Positions 1 through 7,788 of a DNA stretch of 64,000 nt are shown one piece after another. Each line of letters opens with the position of its first letter. The first letter of the stretch is position 1. This stretch comes from an uncultured Desulfobacter sp. (lineage in GTDB: Bacteria > Desulfobacterota > Desulfobacteria > Desulfobacterales > Desulfobacteraceae), in contig NZ_OY761445.1 of the NCBI RefSeq assembly GCF_963664415.1, positions 2,010,501 through 2,074,500 on the forward strand, in the 5' to 3' direction. A model generated the notes under the pieces. That model saw nothing but the letters and a program-made list of their open reading frames with translations, had not been told where the DNA came from and made no database searches. Both the position numbers and the translations under genes were made by a program.

Positions 1-396
1 GGACAGGCTGGCGTTGAGGTCTCCGGTTTTATAACTGCCCAGGACCTCAAGGGGCATGGTCCGAAGTTTTTTTCCTAAGTTTGCGCGCATATTCTGCGTG
101 ATGTTTGCCGTGGTGTCCCCATAATCAAAATCATGGGCGAACCAGCGCGCAAAACCGTTGATCAGAACAAATACGGCCATTAAACCGAACCAGCCCCAGG
201 CCTGCCGTGCATTGGCAGGAGAGGAAAACAGTGCTGCCATGACGCCGTAAATACTTAAATAGGTCAAGCCCTGCATCGTATACGCCAGGGCGTAAAAAAG
301 CAGGCTGCGGTTAAAATCTTTTGCATGATTGCCGGCAATTATTTTGCCGGTTTCGTAGGTTTCCTTAAACGTGGCATAGTTATCCGTACTGGACAT
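1..396 (-). CDS. Siderophore-type ABC transporter, permease/ATPase (second of pair), partial
   Basis: Only the N-terminal 132 residues lie in the window; the gene continues past base 1. The translation starts MSSTDNYATFKETYETGK and has two hydrophobic stretches, LLFYALAYTMQGLTYLSIYG and a second containing WFGLMAVFVLING, then a helix ending in LRTMPLEVLGSYKTGDL. This matches the transmembrane domain of the YbtQ/IrtB class of exporter-fold ABC half-transporters. The start is supported by AAGGAG a few bases upstream, and the ATG sits just beyond the stop of the preceding ABC gene, so the two are translationally coupled. They probably form a heterodimer moving an iron-siderophore across the inner membrane (family knowledge). 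The ATPase half is outside the window. Confidence 0.8.
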   Translation of the reverse strand, partial: MSSTDNYATFKETYETGKIIAGNHAKDFNRSLLFYALAYTMQGLTYLSIYGVMAALFSSPANARQAWGWFGLMAVFVLINGFARWFAHDFDYGDTTANITQNMRANLGKKLRTMPLEVLGSYKTGDLNASLS

Positions 397-397
397 T

Positions 398-2185
398 TTA
401 AGCTCCTTTTGCGTGAAGGCCCCATTGTTGCGCTGTTTCATAATTGCCCCACAGCCGGGCATACAGTCCGTTGTTTGATAAAAGCGCGTCATGTGTTCCC
501 CTTTCGACAATGCAGCCCTTATCAAATACCAGTATCTGGTCCACATGGGTGATGGTCGACAAACGATGCGCGATGGTAATAACGGTCTTGTTTTTTGTCA
601 GACAGGCAATCGCCTTGATAATCTCTTCTTCGCTTTCAGGGTCTGCAAACGCGGTCGCTTCATCCAGAACAACGACCGGTGCATCCCGCAGGATAGCCCG
701 TGCAATGGTGATCCGCTGCCGCTGGCCGCCTGACAATCGCGTTCCCCTGTCTCCGGCGCGGGTGTCATACCCTTTGGGAAGGCTTGTGATAAAGTCGTGG
801 ATCTGTGCTGCTTTGGCAGCCGCAATCACCATCTCATCCGTGGCGGAGGGTTTTGCCATTCTGATATTGTTCCCCAGGGTGTCGTGAAAAAGATACGTGT
901 CCTGGAATACAAAGGTGACGGTATTCATCAGATCTTCATTGTCCATTTGACGGATGTCGATGCCGCCGATGGTAATCTTGCCGCCCGTTACATCCCAAAA
1001 ACGCGGCAAAAGCTTTGCCACCGTACTTTTCCCCGCGCCGCTTGGCCCGACCAGTGCCGTTGTCGTTCCGGGTTCAACCACAAAATTGACATCAGTTAAT
1101 GCATTTTCTTCACGATTTTCATACCTGAAGCTGACATTGTCAAAACGGATGGTCATCTTTTCAGGGGTAAGGGGGTTTTGAGCAACCGGCATGGCCGGTA
1201 CCGCCAACAACGCCTCTATACGATTGGCTGCGGCTTTGGATTTGCGTAAAAAGTTGTTCAGCCACATCAACGGCATAAACGCATCAACCATCCCTGTTGA
1301 CAGAAAAAGGACGGCAATCAGTGAGGGCAGCGACAGTGTTCCCGCGTTAATAAAAACAATTCCCCCGGCTAAAACAGCCAGTAATGTAGGCAACGGTGCC
1401 AGCAGTATCAGGGCTGTTCGTGCGGGGGTTGCGCAGGCTTTCATCCATTCGATGTATATCTGCCTGTACCGGTCCAGGGCTTTAAGATACCGTTTGAAAG
1501 AACTTGTTCCGTCATCAAAGGTCCGCACCACAGGCATGGCCTGGATGAATTCGATCACGGCTGCATTGATCTGGCCCTGACTGTTTTCATACTTTTCTTG
1601 CATGGTTTTCATATCACGCATGGCAATACACATAACAAACATACCCATGAGCATCACGCCCAGTGCAATACCGGCCAGGCGCCAGTCAATAACAAACAAA
1701 AGCACCAGCGTCACCAGCGGGGCCACATATCCCCGGCCGAAAGTCGGGGTACTGTCCGCAACAAAGGTGTGCAGGTTTTTGACATCTTCGAGCATTATCT
1801 TTTTGAGCGCGCCTGTTCCTGTGGTGATGATAAACCCCAGGGGCAATTGGGCCAGATGTTTTGAGAGACGGGTACGAAGGTCTTCTTCCAGATAAAAAGC
1901 ACCCAGATGCGAGACACCGAAGCCGGTCATGGTAAGGCAGAATGCCAGAATGCCAAAAAAAGCCACACCGGCCAGCGCTGTGGTGATCGTCCATGATATC
2001 CCGCAAAAAAGCAATCCCTCTGGGCCTTTGAGCAGTACTGCCACGACCAGTGAAAGCATTAAAAGCGTCACAATGGTGGCCATTGATCCAAGCGCGGCAA
2101 GTCCCATCGCACTATAAATGTAATTATTAACCGGCCTTATGATTCTCCATAAAACCCCGTATCCTTCAGATTTTGGATCAGACAT
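398..2185 (-). CDS. Siderophore-type ABC transporter, fused permease/ATPase (YbtP/IrtA-like)
   Basis: 595 residues. The first ~330 residues are an exporter-type six-helix membrane domain. The ATPase follows, with Walker A GPSGAGKST at about 380, signature LSGGQRQR at about 484, Walker B VVVLDEATAFAD and the H-loop in TIAHRLS. The DEATAFAD variant also occurs in the 13.8 kb paralogue and suits the Ybt/Irt iron-siderophore group better than lipid or drug exporters (family knowledge). RBS AGAGGT precedes the ATG. It is the first gene of a two-gene minus-strand operon. An operator-like repeat lies ~215 bp upstream, with a receptor gene remnant filling the leader between them. Confidence 0.88.
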   Translation of the reverse strand: MSDPKSEGYGVLWRIIRPVNNYIYSAMGLAALGSMATIVTLLMLSLVVAVLLKGPEGLLFCGISWTITTALAGVAFFGILAFCLTMTGFGVSHLGAFYLEEDLRTRLSKHLAQLPLGFIITTGTGALKKIMLEDVKNLHTFVADSTPTFGRGYVAPLVTLVLLFVIDWRLAGIALGVMLMGMFVMCIAMRDMKTMQEKYENSQGQINAAVIEFIQAMPVVRTFDDGTSSFKRYLKALDRYRQIYIEWMKACATPARTALILLAPLPTLLAVLAGGIVFINAGTLSLPSLIAVLFLSTGMVDAFMPLMWLNNFLRKSKAAANRIEALLAVPAMPVAQNPLTPEKMTIRFDNVSFRYENREENALTDVNFVVEPGTTTALVGPSGAGKSTVAKLLPRFWDVTGGKITIGGIDIRQMDNEDLMNTVTFVFQDTYLFHDTLGNNIRMAKPSATDEMVIAAAKAAQIHDFITSLPKGYDTRAGDRGTRLSGGQRQRITIARAILRDAPVVVLDEATAFADPESEEEIIKAIACLTKNKTVITIAHRLSTITHVDQILVFDKGCIVERGTHDALLSNNGLYARLWGNYETAQQWGLHAKGA

Positions 2186-2188
2186 TAT

Positions 2189-2365
2189 TTACCTCTTTGG
2201 ATGCATGCGAAGTCCAACGCCGGTGGCCAACGGTTGACCGGAAACAACCTTCGTCCGCCTTGTATTAGATGAAAAATTAGTAATACCCTTTTCCTCCGGA
2301 AGAACCTCATCCATAACCGTTATACTCTGGGGGACTTTCTGAACATCCTTTTCAATAATTATCAC
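2189..2365 (-). pseudogene. TonB-dependent receptor remnant in the ABC operon leader
   Basis: Read on the minus strand from a possible GTG, this stretch encodes about 58 residues containing EKDVQKVPQSITVMDEVLP and then EEKGI. That is the conserved start of a TBDR plug domain (compare VPQSITVIDDEILKEKGI in the intact receptor at 28.9 kb). After EEKGI the sequence stops matching and ends in LATGVGLRMHPKR and a stop 3 bp before the ABC start codon. The simplest reading is that a receptor gene once stood between the operator and the ABC genes and lost almost all of its body. It could still be translated as a leader peptide. Confidence 0.6.
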
Positions 2366-2400
2366 CAGTCAAAATTAGAGTTTCCTAACACGGCTCAATG

Positions 2401-2444
2401 GGAACTTCTACCCGGATCGGGAGCATTTATGACCGGATCGGGAA
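2401..2444 (-). promoter_or_regulatory. Tandem operator-like repeat upstream of the first ABC operon
   Basis: On the minus strand CCCGATCCGG begins at 2442 and again at 2421, the second copy extending to CCCGATCCGGGTAGAA. The starts are 21 bp apart, two helical turns. The same arrangement, with conserved flanking TGTTAGGAAA and TCTAA, is found at 12390-12460 before the other transporter operon. Tandem same-face half-sites of this kind fit an AraC/PchR/YbtA-type activator (inference). Confidence 0.7.
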
Positions 2445-2529
2445 TAAAGTATTTTGGTCATACGCCAAACCGTTATTTGAGCATCACATCTAAAATACAC
2501 CCTAATATTCCGGCTCCAAAATTTGGGCC

Positions 2530-2862
2530 ATGGCACGCATTATTGAAAAAGTAACCCATAGCCATTGCTCCGGACTTCCACTGCAAGCGGACATTGAAGA
2601 GAAAGTATTTAAAACCATATTTTTGGATGTCGGATTGATGAATGCCATTTGCGGGCTGAACCGTCATCTGGTTTCCCAGATGACGGATATCAAGTTGATT
2701 AATGAAGGCGCCATTGCCGAACAGTTTATTGGGCAGCACTTGGTATCATTGCTTTCAGACCGGCAAAAGCAGGTCTCATATCCTTTGATTTCTCTGCCGC
2801 TGTACCTGGTTGAACGCCTTGAGGCAATTATCGAAGGGCAGTTGCTGTCCAAAAATATATAA
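2530..2862 (+). pseudogene. Fragment of DUF4143-type AAA+ ATPase
   Basis: The open frame contains KTIFLDVGLMNAICGL and INEGAIAEQFIGQHL. These are the linker and start of the C-terminal DUF4143 region of the common bacterial AAA-ATPase/DUF4143 proteins; a sister fragment at 42843 has FLDVGLMMSACGM at the same place. The N-terminal ATPase is absent, and after residue ~80 the frame runs into unrelated sequence. No RBS is evident. Best read as a decayed fragment. Confidence 0.6.
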
Positions 2863-2905
2863 TTTAGGACTTGGCCATGGCTTTATACCGGGTAAGGTGA
2901 ACAAA

Positions 2906-3660
2906 TTATAATTTTTTCGAACCTCTGAAAAGACGGAACCCTTTATTTCCGGCTACATAAATCACATAGGTCTCAACGGCAAAATGTGGAAACATCTGTA
3001 AGACGTCGTTTTTGTAGCCGGTCACCTTTGCCGCATCAGTTTCAAGGGGAGCCTGAAGGGACAGGACCTTGTCCGCATCTTTTGCCGGCACATATTTGAA
3101 CTCAATAATGGTTTTGGTGTCTTTATATTTGGTGTGATATTTGCCCGTCATCTCCCAATCGCTTCTGCCCGATGGATAATTTACCTCCATGGAAAAGGTG
3201 AAATCCCAGGAATGATAACGTACACAGAGTTCATAAAAGGTGCAGCGGACAAAATTTTCCTTGACCGTGGTCAGGCGCTCGATCCAGGAGACATCGGTTT
3301 TAAGATTGTCGTCTATGAGTTCCCGGGGGATTTTACCGTCGTTTAAAGCAAATCGTTTGAGAAAATAGGTGACAATTGTTGAATTATACAGCGTTTCTTC
3401 AGCTTCAGGCAGAAACCGGATATCAGATCATCAATGGTGATGGGCAGTATCCCGGTTATAAAAACCTTGCCCACGCTTTGCAGTTCAACGCCGGATTTGA
3501 TCACCTTGAAAAACGATCGCAGAAAGGAATCACCTGTGGTAAGTTCCTTGTAAAGGCCGTCGTTGCGGGTGGTGATCAGCTGGTTGGTAAAATTGTCGTA
3601 CTCGTATATGCGACCAACGAAGCAATCGGCAAAATTTACGGTTTTCAGTCGGGCACTAAG
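2906..3660 (-). pseudogene. Decayed AAA-ATPase-like / PD-(D/E)XK nuclease gene
   Basis: The 3' part (2906-3190) encodes a PD-(D/E)XK module with TIIEFKYVPAKDADK and YVIYVAGNKGFRLFRG, as in the C-terminal domain of DUF1703-type proteins. Upstream, in another frame, the minus strand reads GRIYEYDNFTNQLI, then FFKVIKSGVELQSVGKVFIT and GILPITIDDLISGF, which belong to the AAA-ATPase-like domain of the same family. The parts are in different frames with several stops between, and the middle is missing. A less damaged relative is at 26159-27113. The family is often multicopy and fast-decaying; its substrate is not known. Confidence 0.65.
3624..3659 (+). repeat. Half of a dispersed palindromic element
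   Basis: These 36 bases match 20855-20890 with one difference. There they form the right arm of a 146-bp imperfect palindrome. Here only the right arm is present, at the upstream edge of the nuclease pseudogene. Confidence 0.6.
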
Positions 3661-4366
3661 TAGAAGGATTCAGAACGGTCCTTCAGGCGGCTGGGCTGCA
3701 AACATCGTCAGCTTCAGTTCAGCGTTATCGTGCGACACGATGTTGCATGATTGTATGTATAGGAGGTAAATGTAAGACACTGAATATACTCGGTGTATCT
3801 CCACCGATTCCCTATGTGAGCGTGCTACCGTTGCGCTGTTGACGGGGTGCGAAGCCTCACCAACAATGTACCGAATCGGGTTTGAATGGTGACAGGAGAA
3901 CCCCTCCGGAAATCCCATCCGGTTAAGGGCTAGGGTCGGACAATATGGCAAGATTAATCGAAGAGCTTTAAGCGCCGTCAGTGAGCGCCTAACCTACTGG
4001 GATTAACAGGTTATATGTATACTTCCCTGCGTTTGTATACATGAACAGGATGCAAGTCTGCTAACTGCTTGCACGGGATCGTAGTTTCATCGGCGTAAAG
4101 GCCTGCCTAAGTTGTCCATAAAGAGCAATCATGTAGAACGTGGAAACGTTGTCACTCCCCATGTGCAATGCATGGAAAGCTAACCGCAAGGCAAGCCTGT
4201 GGAGGGGCAGCAGTAAGAATTCGGAAAAAGCAAATGCCGTTTTGTAATGAAACGGATAGAGCATGAAACATGGCTCACGTAAAACCCAAAACCTTCGGTT
4301 TTGGAGACATGCGTGCAGACGTCCGATTGGTGTTGACTTGCGAGAGAGTTTGGAGAACCGCTTAAG

Positions 4367-5860
4367 ATGGGAAAGCAAATGACGGCCTCGGCTGGTGCAC
4401 CTGTCGACTCTGCTAAGAAATGGGCATCCATTGATTGGAAAAAAGCCCGAGCCGAAGTTAGAAGGCTGCAAATGCGTATCGCAAAGGCTGTAAAGGAAAA
4501 AAGATGGGGCAAGGTCAAAGCCCTGCAATACTTACTTACTCATTCGTTCTACGCCAAGGCCTTGGCTGTCAAACGAGTGACCTCAAATAAAGGGAAAAAA
4601 ACTCCAGGCGTAGATGGCACCTTATGGAAAGGAGCCAGAGCCAAATGGGAGGCTGTTTTCAGCCTGCAAAGACGAGGTTATAGACCGCAACCACTAAGGC
4701 GAATTTACATCCCCAAAAAGAATGGTAAAAAACGTCCGTTAAGTATTCCTACAATACTCTGCAGAGCTATGCAGGCGCTGTTTAAATTAGCTTTAGCCCC
4801 AGTAGCGGAAACCATAGGAGACCGTAATTCTTACGGCTTCCGTGAAGGCCGCAGCTGTGCAGATGCAATTGCAGCAGCGTTCAATGCACTCTCCAAGCCT
4901 AATTCGGCTACATGGATATTGGAAGCGGATATCAAAGGGTGTTATGACAACATCAGCCAGGAATGGATGTTGGAAAATATCCCTATGGATAAAGTCATTC
5001 TTAAAAAGTGGTTGACGGCAGGGTATGTGGAAGACGGCAAGCTATACCCCTCGCGCAAAGGAACCCCACAGGGCGGGATTATCAGTCCCACCTTGTCGAA
5101 TTTAACCCTCGACGGGCTGGAAAAAGCCGTGCATGATGCAGTTCCCCGTCGATGTAGAGTTAATTTCGTTCGATATGCAGATGATTTTATCGTCACAGGC
5201 AAGTCCAAACGCCTGCTTGAAGATCAGGTCAAACCAGCAGTCGAAGCGTTTCTAACTGAACGTGGTCTGTCATTATCTGAAGAAAAGACCATGATCACGC
5301 ATATAACAGATGGATTTACGTTCCTTGGCCAAACTTTTCGAAAAACCGGAAATGTGCTGCACATCACCCCGGCAAAGAAGGGAGTTCTCGCCCTTAAAGA
5401 AAAGCTCAGTGAACTGATCCATAAACATGTCGGCGGTCCATTGGAACCATTGGTCAAAAAGTTAAACCAAACCCTCCGGGGTTGGGGAAACTATCACCGG
5501 CACGTAGTCTCATCGGAAACATTTTCTCTTATTGATACGTTTGTTTACGAACAGCTATGGAGAATGATTAAAAAGCGTCACCGGAAGAAATCCTCAAAAT
5601 GGTTGAAAAACCGTTACTGGACTGACGGAAAACGCAAGTGGATATTCACTGTCAAGAGCCGAAATAAGAAAGGGCCTTGCAGTTATCACGTCATTCACCT
5701 AAGCTCATTAGGAATAAAACGATATATCAAAATCAAAGCAGATGCAAATCCATATGATCCCGAATACAGTTATTATTTCTGGCGTAGACGGAATCAAAAG
5801 GATTCACGGTTACTCCCGTCGTTATCGGCCAGGGAGCACCGCCAAAAGCAAGCTGCATGA
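4367..5860 (+). CDS. ltrA: Group II intron-encoded reverse transcriptase/maturase
   Basis: 497 residues. The RT fingers and palm run over about 60-340, with IPKKNGKKRPLSIPT (RT1-2), a YGFREGRSCADAI motif, SRKGTPQGGIISPTLSN (RT4) and the catalytic RYADDFIV (RT5, YADD present). The maturase/X domain follows with LNQTLRGWGNYHRHV. The C-terminus ends in ANPYDPEYSYYFWRRR and shows no obvious Cys-rich HNH motif. It sits in intron domain IV and should assist splicing of its own RNA and retrohoming. GGAG lies slightly far (about 12 nt) from the ATG. Confidence 0.93.
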   Translation: MGKQMTASAGAPVDSAKKWASIDWKKARAEVRRLQMRIAKAVKEKRWGKVKALQYLLTHSFYAKALAVKRVTSNKGKKTPGVDGTLWKGARAKWEAVFSLQRRGYRPQPLRRIYIPKKNGKKRPLSIPTILCRAMQALFKLALAPVAETIGDRNSYGFREGRSCADAIAAAFNALSKPNSATWILEADIKGCYDNISQEWMLENIPMDKVILKKWLTAGYVEDGKLYPSRKGTPQGGIISPTLSNLTLDGLEKAVHDAVPRRCRVNFVRYADDFIVTGKSKRLLEDQVKPAVEAFLTERGLSLSEEKTMITHITDGFTFLGQTFRKTGNVLHITPAKKGVLALKEKLSELIHKHVGGPLEPLVKKLNQTLRGWGNYHRHVVSSETFSLIDTFVYEQLWRMIKKRHRKKSSKWLKNRYWTDGKRKWIFTVKSRNKKGPCSYHVIHLSSLGIKRYIKIKADANPYDPEYSYYFWRRRNQKDSRLLPSLSAREHRQKQAA

Positions 5861-5906
5861 GGTAAACAGCCGGGGCGTCCCACAAGGTCGTCCTTTATAA
5901 ACGCTT

Positions 5907-5940
5907 GAGCCGTATGACGGGAAACTGTCACGTACGGTTC
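5907..5940 (+). ncRNA. Group II intron domain V hairpin
   Basis: The 34-nt stretch starts GAGCCGTATGACGGGAAACT and ends GTACGGTTC. The outer arms GAGCCGTA/TACGGTTC pair, with the inner ACGG..CTGT helix and GAAA tetraloop of bacterial domain V. This is the catalytic core of the ribozyme, and its position 47 nt after the maturase stop fits. Confidence 0.85.
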
Positions 5941-6052
5941 TTAGGGGGGAAAGGGGTTGCAAGGCCCCTGACCTACCCGATCTATTCAAAAGCCTTGCCG
6001 AAGAGCGTTCGGGATGCCCCCACGGCTTGTGCATAACAACGATCCGCGGCCG

Positions 6053-6856
6053 TTATTGAAATTTGATGTGGACGATTTTCATTCCTTTCCTGAACGCCGG
6101 GATGCAAGACAACAGCCTGAAGATAATGGGAAATCTGTCGATGTGCCGGTCAAAATAATACCATTCCGTGATAAAATGGATACCTTGGTTCCATTCTTCC
6201 AAACTGGCGCCTGTCTTGATTCCCCATTTGAATTGCGCATGGTATTTTTTGACGTCCGCATGCCTTTTGGTCTGTTTTGCAATGAAAGGCGACATGGCTT
6301 CGAACAGCATTTCCGATGCCGGGAAGGTCGAGCCGATTTTGTTTAATATCTCTTTTACCTCGCTTTCCGTGAAATACATCAGCAACCCTTCGGCAATGAA
6401 AAGAAGCGGTTTATTTTGGGGTATTGTTTCCAGCCAGGAAAAATCGGTCACCGATTTGGGGACTAACTTGAACCTGTCTGTTTCATCAAAAAATTTTTCC
6501 CTTAATTCGATTGCCTCAGGCACATCCAGGTCATACCATATAACTGATCCGTTATCGAGTCTGTGAAAGCGCGTATCAAGCCCGCATCCAAGATTCACAA
6601 CCACGGCATTCGGATTTTTGGAAAGGAACCGGCTTGCTTGTTCGTCCAATATCTCGGTTCGGATTGCCACGCCGATTTGAGAACCAATGGAAACTTCTTT
6701 TTTTCCTGAAAAGTCACATTCAATCCGGTCTAAAATTTCAATGGAATTAGGGTCGGATAAGATACCGTTTTCTCTTTTTGACTCCAGATACCTGGCTCGG
6801 ATAGGAATGAGCATTGTTTCCGGTACACCCGTAAGTTTTATTTTTTCTTTTTTCAT
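6053..6856 (-). CDS. Class I SAM-dependent O-methyltransferase (LCMT/TcmP-like)
   Basis: 267 residues from the ATG at 6856, chosen because AGGAGC lies just upstream and the longer frame overlaps the previous gene. SAM-binding motif I is VVNLGCGLDTRFHRL, followed by the acidic WYDLDVPEAIELRE. Together with FIAEGLLMYF these are the signatures of the leucine-carboxyl-methyltransferase-like family that includes TcmP and related small-molecule O-methyltransferases. It follows the truncated FeoA-FeoB gene by 17 bp, and both follow a receptor pseudogene, so it is the last gene of an iron-type operon. The substrate cannot be told from sequence; methylation of a metallophore is only a guess. Confidence 0.8.
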   Translation of the reverse strand: MKKEKIKLTGVPETMLIPIRARYLESKRENGILSDPNSIEILDRIECDFSGKKEVSIGSQIGVAIRTEILDEQASRFLSKNPNAVVVNLGCGLDTRFHRLDNGSVIWYDLDVPEAIELREKFFDETDRFKLVPKSVTDFSWLETIPQNKPLLFIAEGLLMYFTESEVKEILNKIGSTFPASEMLFEAMSPFIAKQTKRHADVKKYHAQFKWGIKTGASLEEWNQGIHFITEWYYFDRHIDRFPIIFRLLSCIPAFRKGMKIVHIKFQ

Positions 6857-6873
6857 TATAATGCTCCTGTTCG

Positions 6874-7746
6874 TTAAAATAATTTTAGTCCGATATGGTA
6901 AGCAAGTATGCCCATCAGCAAAGAACCCGCTAAATAGTAGCATAGTATGCCGATCGTCCACTTATAGGACCTTGTTTCCGCATAAATTGCTCCCAGTGTA
7001 CCGTAACAGGGCAGGGAAAAAAAGACTGCAAAAACAAAGGCAAGCGCACTGGCCTGAGATATGCCTGCTGTCTGGAGAAAAGAACCGAAATCTCCATGGA
7101 TCACGTTCCAGGGTTTCTTTTCAATGGCAATGGAAATGACATTGCTTTTTCCGGTAACAGCTGTTCCGAATATGACGACCATGGCACCAAGTGTTGCTTC
7201 CTTGGAGGTAAAGGCAACAAGATAGGAAACAAAGAGGCGCCAGTCCATGCCCATGAGCCCTCCCAGGGGCGCCAGATATCCGCCCAGATGGGCGAGGTAG
7301 CTGGAATGAATGGAATCTCCGGGGAAGTAGATGCCAACCCAGATAAAAAAAGCGGCCCCGACAATAAACCAGTAGCCGCGTCGATAAAAGGATTTAACCC
7401 GGACAAGCGCATAGGAAAAAACATTTGTCCAGTTCGGTCTCTGGTACGGCGGCAGTTCCATTAACAGTCCGGTCCGTTCACCGGGCAGAACCACTTTGCG
7501 AAGGAACAGAGATGTTGCCGAAATATAAAGAAGCATGACGATAAAAAGAGCGGCAAAAACAAGGATGGCGCGGGTACCGAAAAAAACGATCAAAGGCCAA
7601 CCTTTACTGTTTCTGATCAAAATCAGCTTTGCGCCGGGTGTAAAGCCGATGGCGGCAGCCCTGCTGATGAAGCCTGTGGTCCCTTTAAGTTCAGTTATGA
7701 CGGCATGTTTTCCGGCCGGAAGAAGATGCAATGGTGTTGCTTTCAT
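6874..7746 (-). CDS. feoAB: FeoA fused to the C-terminal half of FeoB, G domain missing
   Basis: 290 residues. Residues 1-50 are FeoA-like (LLPAGKHAVITELKG, AAIGFTPGAKLILIRNS). From about residue 54 the protein continues, in frame, as the last part of the FeoB membrane domain: FFGTRAILVFAALF, MELPPYQRPNW, and the second Gate region with LVAFTSKEATLGAM, ending in LLMGILAYHIG. The FeoB GTPase domain (G1 to G5), helical domain and first Gate are absent, so ~500 residues of a normal FeoAB fusion are lost without breaking the frame. As it stands it cannot hydrolyse GTP and is probably non-functional or a remnant. The receptor pseudogene upstream and methyltransferase downstream are in the same orientation. 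Confidence 0.82.
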   Translation of the reverse strand: MKATPLHLLPAGKHAVITELKGTTGFISRAAAIGFTPGAKLILIRNSKGWPLIVFFGTRAILVFAALFIVMLLYISATSLFLRKVVLPGERTGLLMELPPYQRPNWTNVFSYALVRVKSFYRRGYWFIVGAAFFIWVGIYFPGDSIHSSYLAHLGGYLAPLGGLMGMDWRLFVSYLVAFTSKEATLGAMVVIFGTAVTGKSNVISIAIEKKPWNVIHGDFGSFLQTAGISQASALAFVFAVFFSLPCYGTLGAIYAETRSYKWTIGILCYYLAGSLLMGILAYHIGLKLF

Positions 7747-7788
7747 TTGCTTTATCCTGACATGGTGTAAATGTATCTTAAGATTTTC

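Larger units (their letters stand above)
3730..5981 (+). mobile_element. Group II intron
   Basis: The element starts with GTGCGAC, the usual 5' end of bacterial group II introns. It carries ~640 bp of structured 5' RNA, an intron-encoded protein, a recognisable domain V (5907-5940) and a domain VI-like hairpin (AGGGG..CCCCT), ending near CTACCCGAT. The 3' base is uncertain by 1-2 nt. Length ~2.25 kb is normal for the class. Rejoining the flanks gives a short minus-strand frame ending DNAELKLTMFAAQPPEGPF whose gene I do not recognise. All parts look intact, so it may be splicing- and mobility-competent. Confidence 0.85.

Noticed and set aside
4061..4528. Minus-strand frame at the 5' part of the group II intron
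   Set aside because: It covers structured intron RNA and the start of the maturase; no protein family recognised.
6014..6566. Plus-strand open frames over the methyltransferase
   Set aside because: Antisense to a gene with clear SAM-binding motifs; no RBS or recognisable domain.
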